A DNA stretch of 7,492 bases from Pseudomonadota bacterium (lineage in GTDB: Bacteria > Pseudomonadota > Gammaproteobacteria > Natronospirales > REEB76). The notes under the pieces are model-generated. The model did no database searches and had not been told where the DNA came from. It saw only the letters and a list, made by a program, of their open reading frames with translations. The stretch is from positions 1 through 7,492 of the forward strand of contig JAJYBN010000048.1 of assembly GCA_021779005.1 (NCBI GenBank). The letters are read 5' to 3'. The position numbers and the translations under genes were made by a program. Below are positions 4,937 through 7,492 of the stretch, piece after piece (the first letter of the stretch is position 1; each line of letters begins with the position of its first letter).

Positions 4937-6952
4937 CTAATTGACTTTGACTGATACCGGAGGGTTGTTGACCCGCGACTGAGCTGTGATGAGTCTCTCA
5001 CAAGCAGGCACATCCAACGGTTCACTCAGCAGGAATCCTTGGATCAGTCCGCAACTCTCCATCTGCAGCCACTCGAGCTGGGCGGCGTTTTCTACGCCTT
5101 CCGCCACCACACGATGGCCGAGGGCATTCGCAAGTTTGATAGTGGCGCGTGCTACTGCAGCATCTTCGTGATTCAAGGCCACGTCACGCACAAAACTCCG
5201 ATCTAGTTTGAGTACGTTGATCGGAAATCGTTTGAGGTAGGCCAATGAAGAATTACCGGTACCAAAATCATCCAGCGCCAGGCTGATGCCCATGCCACGG
5301 AGTTTGCTGAGTTCTTCCAGGTTGCTTTCCTCGTTGGCAAGGGTGAGGCTCTCGGTGATCTCCAGTATCAAAGCCTGGGGCGGCAGTCCGCTTTCGCCTA
5401 GGATGCGTCCGACTATACTGGCCAGATCCGGTACAGAGAACTGGCGCGCCGACAGATTTACCGCCATGTGGAACTCAGCGCCATAAATGGCGCGCCAATG
5501 TACCGCTTGTTTGCAGGCTTCACGCAGTACCCATTCACCGATGGGGATGATAAGCCCGGTTTCCTCGGCTAGCGGGATAAACTCCGCGGGCGCTACCAGT
5601 CCAAACGCCTGGCTATGCCAGCGCAGCAGTGCTTCGAGGCCCATGATCTCACCCTTAAGCACGTCGAATAGCGGCTGATAGTGCAGCACCAGTTCACCGC
5701 GGGTCAGTGCCTTGCGCAATTCAACTTCACGTTTCAGGCGTCTGAGTGCGGCCTCGTGCATATCCGGCGAAAAGAACTGATAACTGTTGCGGCCACGGTG
5801 CTTGGCGCGGTACAGGGCTGTGTCAGCATTGGCGAGCAGACTCTTGGCGTCGGGGCTGTCAGCTGCCAGCAGTGTGATGCCCACGCTGCCGGTGACGCGT
5901 AACTCAGTTTCGCCCAGCAACATGGGCTTGGCGAGGGTGCGCAATATACGTTCCGCGAGATGCGAGACATCTTCGCGTTTATCCAAATGCTCCATCAGCA
6001 CGATGAATTCATCACCTGACAGACGCGCCACTGTGTCACGGTCCTTTACGCAGCGTTTGAGGCGTTGTGCCACACGCTTCAACACCTGGTCGCCGGTGTG
6101 ATGGCCCAATGAATCATTGATATGTTTGAACCTGTCCAGGTCTACGAACAGCACCGCAAGTTGCGCATCGCCGCGGCGTGCGCGTTTGATGGCGCTGCTT
6201 AGTTTCTGCTCGAACAAGGTGCGATTCGGAAGTCCCGTAAGGGAGTCATAATTGGCAAGCCGCAACAGTTGTTCTTCGGCGCGCTTGCGGTCGGCCATCT
6301 CGGTGCGCAGTTCATCTGCAATATCCGCGAATGCGAAGCGGGTATTGAGTTGTTCAACCAGGCGCTTGTGCATGCCGATAGACATGCGCAGCAGCAACGC
6401 CACCATGACGCACGCCAGGAGTGCGGCTGCAAGCTGCACGGCACTGAAGGTGAATGCCAGGCTGGTAATGAGCGGGAGCGCTGCCACGGATACAAAAAAA
6501 GCATAACCTTTGATGGAAGGCGCCAGCGCCGGCATCGCCAGGGCACATGCTGACATGATGACCGTGGCGAGGAACATCTGATGGGCCACATCACCGGAGG
6601 GGAACAGCAATATTCCCGCGAAACCCCAAGCGCAAGCCGACAAAAGATTGCCTGACAAGAAACGCCGATCCCACAGGGGCGCGTTTATGGCTTCGATGCT
6701 GCGTTCACGGAAGCGGCGGTTCAGCAGCCCGCGACCGATTTCTACCCCCAGCATGAAGACCAGCCAGGCCATGAGGATCAGATGGCTAAGGGGTGTGTGC
6801 CAGGAAAGCACCACTAGCAAAATGCCGACGATGACCCCGGCCAGGTGGGTGCCGCGGGTATTGTGGTACAGAAGGTTGGTGAGTTCCGCCTTGACCAGAG
6901 GACCGACGTCGCGGCTGGGTACAAGCGCATCCGACATGGTGGCAATCGCCAT
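4937..6952 (-). CDS. membrane-anchored GGDEF-EAL cyclic-di-GMP synthase/phosphodiesterase
   Basis: A 671-residue protein, numbered from ATG 6952. About six membrane helices span residues 36-190 (a MASE-like sensor I cannot name). A helical, probably coiled-coil linker (195-230) with the basic stretch ADRKRAEEQ precedes the catalytic domains. The GGDEF domain (about 234-395) has DSLTGLPNR, the metal Asp in VDLDRFKHIND (D271, N279) and signature S-G-D-E-F (312-316); Ser in the first position is tolerated in many active cyclases. The I-site position reads K303-D-R-D306, Lys instead of Arg. The EAL domain (about 405-655) has E440-A-L-L-R-W, N499, E531, D561-D562-F-G-T-G, K582, E618 and Q-G-F (638-640), the full set of metal and catalytic residues of active phosphodiesterases. 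It could make and degrade cyclic-di-GMP; in such hybrids the EAL activity often dominates. Its signal is unknown. Initiation at ATG 6952 is preferred over TTG 6955 because GGGAGG lies four bases upstream. Confidence 0.93.
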   Translation of the reverse strand: MAIATMSDALVPSRDVGPLVKAELTNLLYHNTRGTHLAGVIVGILLVVLSWHTPLSHLILMAWLVFMLGVEIGRGLLNRRFRERSIEAINAPLWDRRFLSGNLLSACAWGFAGILLFPSGDVAHQMFLATVIMSACALAMPALAPSIKGYAFFVSVAALPLITSLAFTFSAVQLAAALLACVMVALLLRMSIGMHKRLVEQLNTRFAFADIADELRTEMADRKRAEEQLLRLANYDSLTGLPNRTLFEQKLSSAIKRARRGDAQLAVLFVDLDRFKHINDSLGHHTGDQVLKRVAQRLKRCVKDRDTVARLSGDEFIVLMEHLDKREDVSHLAERILRTLAKPMLLGETELRVTGSVGITLLAADSPDAKSLLANADTALYRAKHRGRNSYQFFSPDMHEAALRRLKREVELRKALTRGELVLHYQPLFDVLKGEIMGLEALLRWHSQAFGLVAPAEFIPLAEETGLIIPIGEWVLREACKQAVHWRAIYGAEFHMAVNLSARQFSVPDLASIVGRILGESGLPPQALILEITESLTLANEESNLEELSKLRGMGISLALDDFGTGNSSLAYLKRFPINVLKLDRSFVRDVALNHEDAAVARATIKLANALGHRVVAEGVENAAQLEWLQMESCGLIQGFLLSEPLDVPACERLITAQSRVNNPPVSVKVN

Positions 6953-6956
6953 CAAG

Positions 6957-6962
6957 CCTCCC
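6957..6962 (-). promoter_or_regulatory. ribosome binding site of the GGDEF-EAL gene
   Basis: GGGAGG on the minus strand lies four bases before ATG 6952. The overlapping upstream TTG at 6955 would leave only one base, and the in-frame ATG at 6937 would leave 19, so 6952 is the best start. The four-base spacer is short. A five-pair inverted repeat (AGCCC/GGGCT, 6974-6993) lies just upstream in the leader. Confidence 0.6.
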
Positions 6963-7040
6963 GGTCTGCCTTGAGCCCATTCTGGCGCGGGCTGCAGACT
7001 ACCTTATGTTTAGTACGGCGTTCCAAGTGTGCAGAAACCG

Positions 7041-7065
7041 GAGGGCGCTGTCCAGAGGGTGCCGT
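7041..7065. repeat. short direct repeat between divergent genes
   Basis: GAGGGCGCTGT (7041-7051) and GAGGGTGCCGT (7055-7065) match at nine of eleven positions with a 14-base period. They lie in the 252-base gap between the divergent GGDEF-EAL and right-edge genes, about 90-110 bases before the GGDEF-EAL start. This is where an activator or repressor would bind. No known site is recognised and chance is possible. Confidence 0.25.
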
Positions 7066-7118
7066 AGCATGAACGGAGCAATTTTACCGACAGACGGTCT
7101 TGTGGGGAGATTATGTCA

Positions 7119-7139
7119 GGTGCATTATTCTTAAGCACC
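7119..7139. repeat. inverted repeat upstream of the right-edge sensor gene
   Basis: GGTGC (7119-7123) and GCACC (7135-7139) flank an 11-base AT-rich spacer, about 65 bases before the GTG start of the right-edge gene. The arms suit a small operator or a weak hairpin. No T-run follows on either strand. Confidence 0.22.
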
Positions 7140-7204
7140 CGGAACAACGAATCAATTATGACTAATCTCATTGGCTTGCTTATAGCAGGAAGAAGGCATC
7201 GGGG

Positions 7205-7492
7205 GTGAACGCCGAGGCCGAAACGCGGGTGTTGCAAAGTTTCGGGGTTATCAGCCAGATAGCCGCAGCCATTCTATTAGTCATGCTTTTTATGCTGCTG
7301 CGGCGGTATGCAGGCCGGCGACCGTATTTCTTTGCCTGGAGCAACGCCTGGCTTGCGTATGCGGTAGCCCTGATCGCCTTGGGCTCCCGTTTATATGTAT
7401 TCCCGACCGTGTTCGGTCCCGGATTTGAGTCGGGTGGGTGGGCCGATATCTGCTATCTGATCTACCAGTTCGGAAAGCTGGCTTTTGTGGTG
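7205..7492 (+). CDS. membrane sensor protein, N-terminal part (partial)
   Basis: The first 96 codons of a gene that continues past the window. The start is GTG 7205, with GAAGG (7192-7196) eight bases upstream. The frame is closed by a TAA at 7163, and no other start codon lies between. The N-terminus is short and polar (residues 1-14). A first membrane helix (about 15-32) is followed by the basic turn RRYAGRRP (33-40), an aromatic segment YFFAWSNAWLAYAVALIALGS (41-61) forming the second helix, and the start of a third near ICYLIYQFGKLAFVV (82-96). The R-x-Y-F-x-x-W-x-x-A-W pattern after the first helix is typical of N-terminal membrane sensor domains of proteobacterial GGDEF proteins and histidine kinases. 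The output domain is out of view, so the class cannot be decided. It is divergent from the GGDEF-EAL gene. Confidence 0.7.
   Translation, partial: MNAEAETRVLQSFGVISQIAAAILLVMLFMLLRRYAGRRPYFFAWSNAWLAYAVALIALGSRLYVFPTVFGPGFESGGWADICYLIYQFGKLAFVV

Noticed and set aside
6199..6594. Open frame of 131 codons on the minus strand within the GGDEF-EAL gene
   Set aside because: It is an alternative frame of a confidently assigned gene; its composition is Ser/Cys/Trp/Arg-rich, as expected of a shifted frame.
6953..6955. TTG as the start codon of the GGDEF-EAL gene
   Set aside because: It would leave only one base after GGGAGG and is a rarer start; the adjacent ATG 6952 fits better.
7010..7204. Cyclic-di-GMP riboswitch in the leader of the right-edge sensor gene
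   Set aside because: Considered because of the signalling context, but I could not find the conserved GEMM core sequences or paired helices; only short, weak inverted repeats are visible.

Overview
The window is about 7.5 kb of chromosome-like DNA of moderate GC, most likely from a Gram-negative proteobacterium of the beta or gamma class. The evidence is a lipoprotein signal, a periplasmic nuclease-like protein, a DedA-family inner-membrane protein and several membrane-anchored cyclic-di-GMP signalling proteins. I see no rRNA, tRNA, CRISPR array, transposase or phage gene.

Layout. On the + strand, the left edge carries the last 31 codons of a sensor histidine kinase (2-97). An intergenic stretch follows, then a membrane-bound GGDEF-domain protein with a degenerate active site (383-1684), then a secreted phospholipase-D/Nuc-like protein (1805-2431). 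This block converges on a minus-strand block. Read in its direction of transcription, that block holds a membrane GGDEF-EAL protein (6952-4937), a DedA/VTT protein (4851-4228), a small lipoprotein (4123-3632) closed by a clear intrinsic terminator (3578-3550), and a zinc-ribbon membrane protein (3377-2493). At the right edge a divergent + strand gene starts at 7205. It encodes the membrane N-terminus of what is probably another sensor protein and runs off the window.

How the genes fit together. Three or four products are signal-transduction proteins anchored in the inner membrane. The GGDEF-EAL protein has complete signature residues for both cyclic-di-GMP synthesis and breakdown. The GGDEF protein at 383-1684 has lost the catalytic acidic residue (EGGRF instead of GGDEF) but keeps an exactly placed RxxD I-site, so it may be a cyclic-di-GMP receptor rather than an enzyme. 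The other genes (nuclease-like, DedA, lipoprotein, zinc-ribbon membrane protein) act in or on the cell envelope. Nothing in the sequence ties them into one pathway. Spacings of 85-250 bases, a private promoter candidate for the lipoprotein and a terminator before the zinc-ribbon gene point to mostly independent transcription units.

The observations most worth following are the I-site-retaining degenerate GGDEF protein and a possible shared two-cysteine domain in the two neighbouring proteins of unknown function (zinc-ribbon protein and lipoprotein). I did not find a convincing new multi-gene system.
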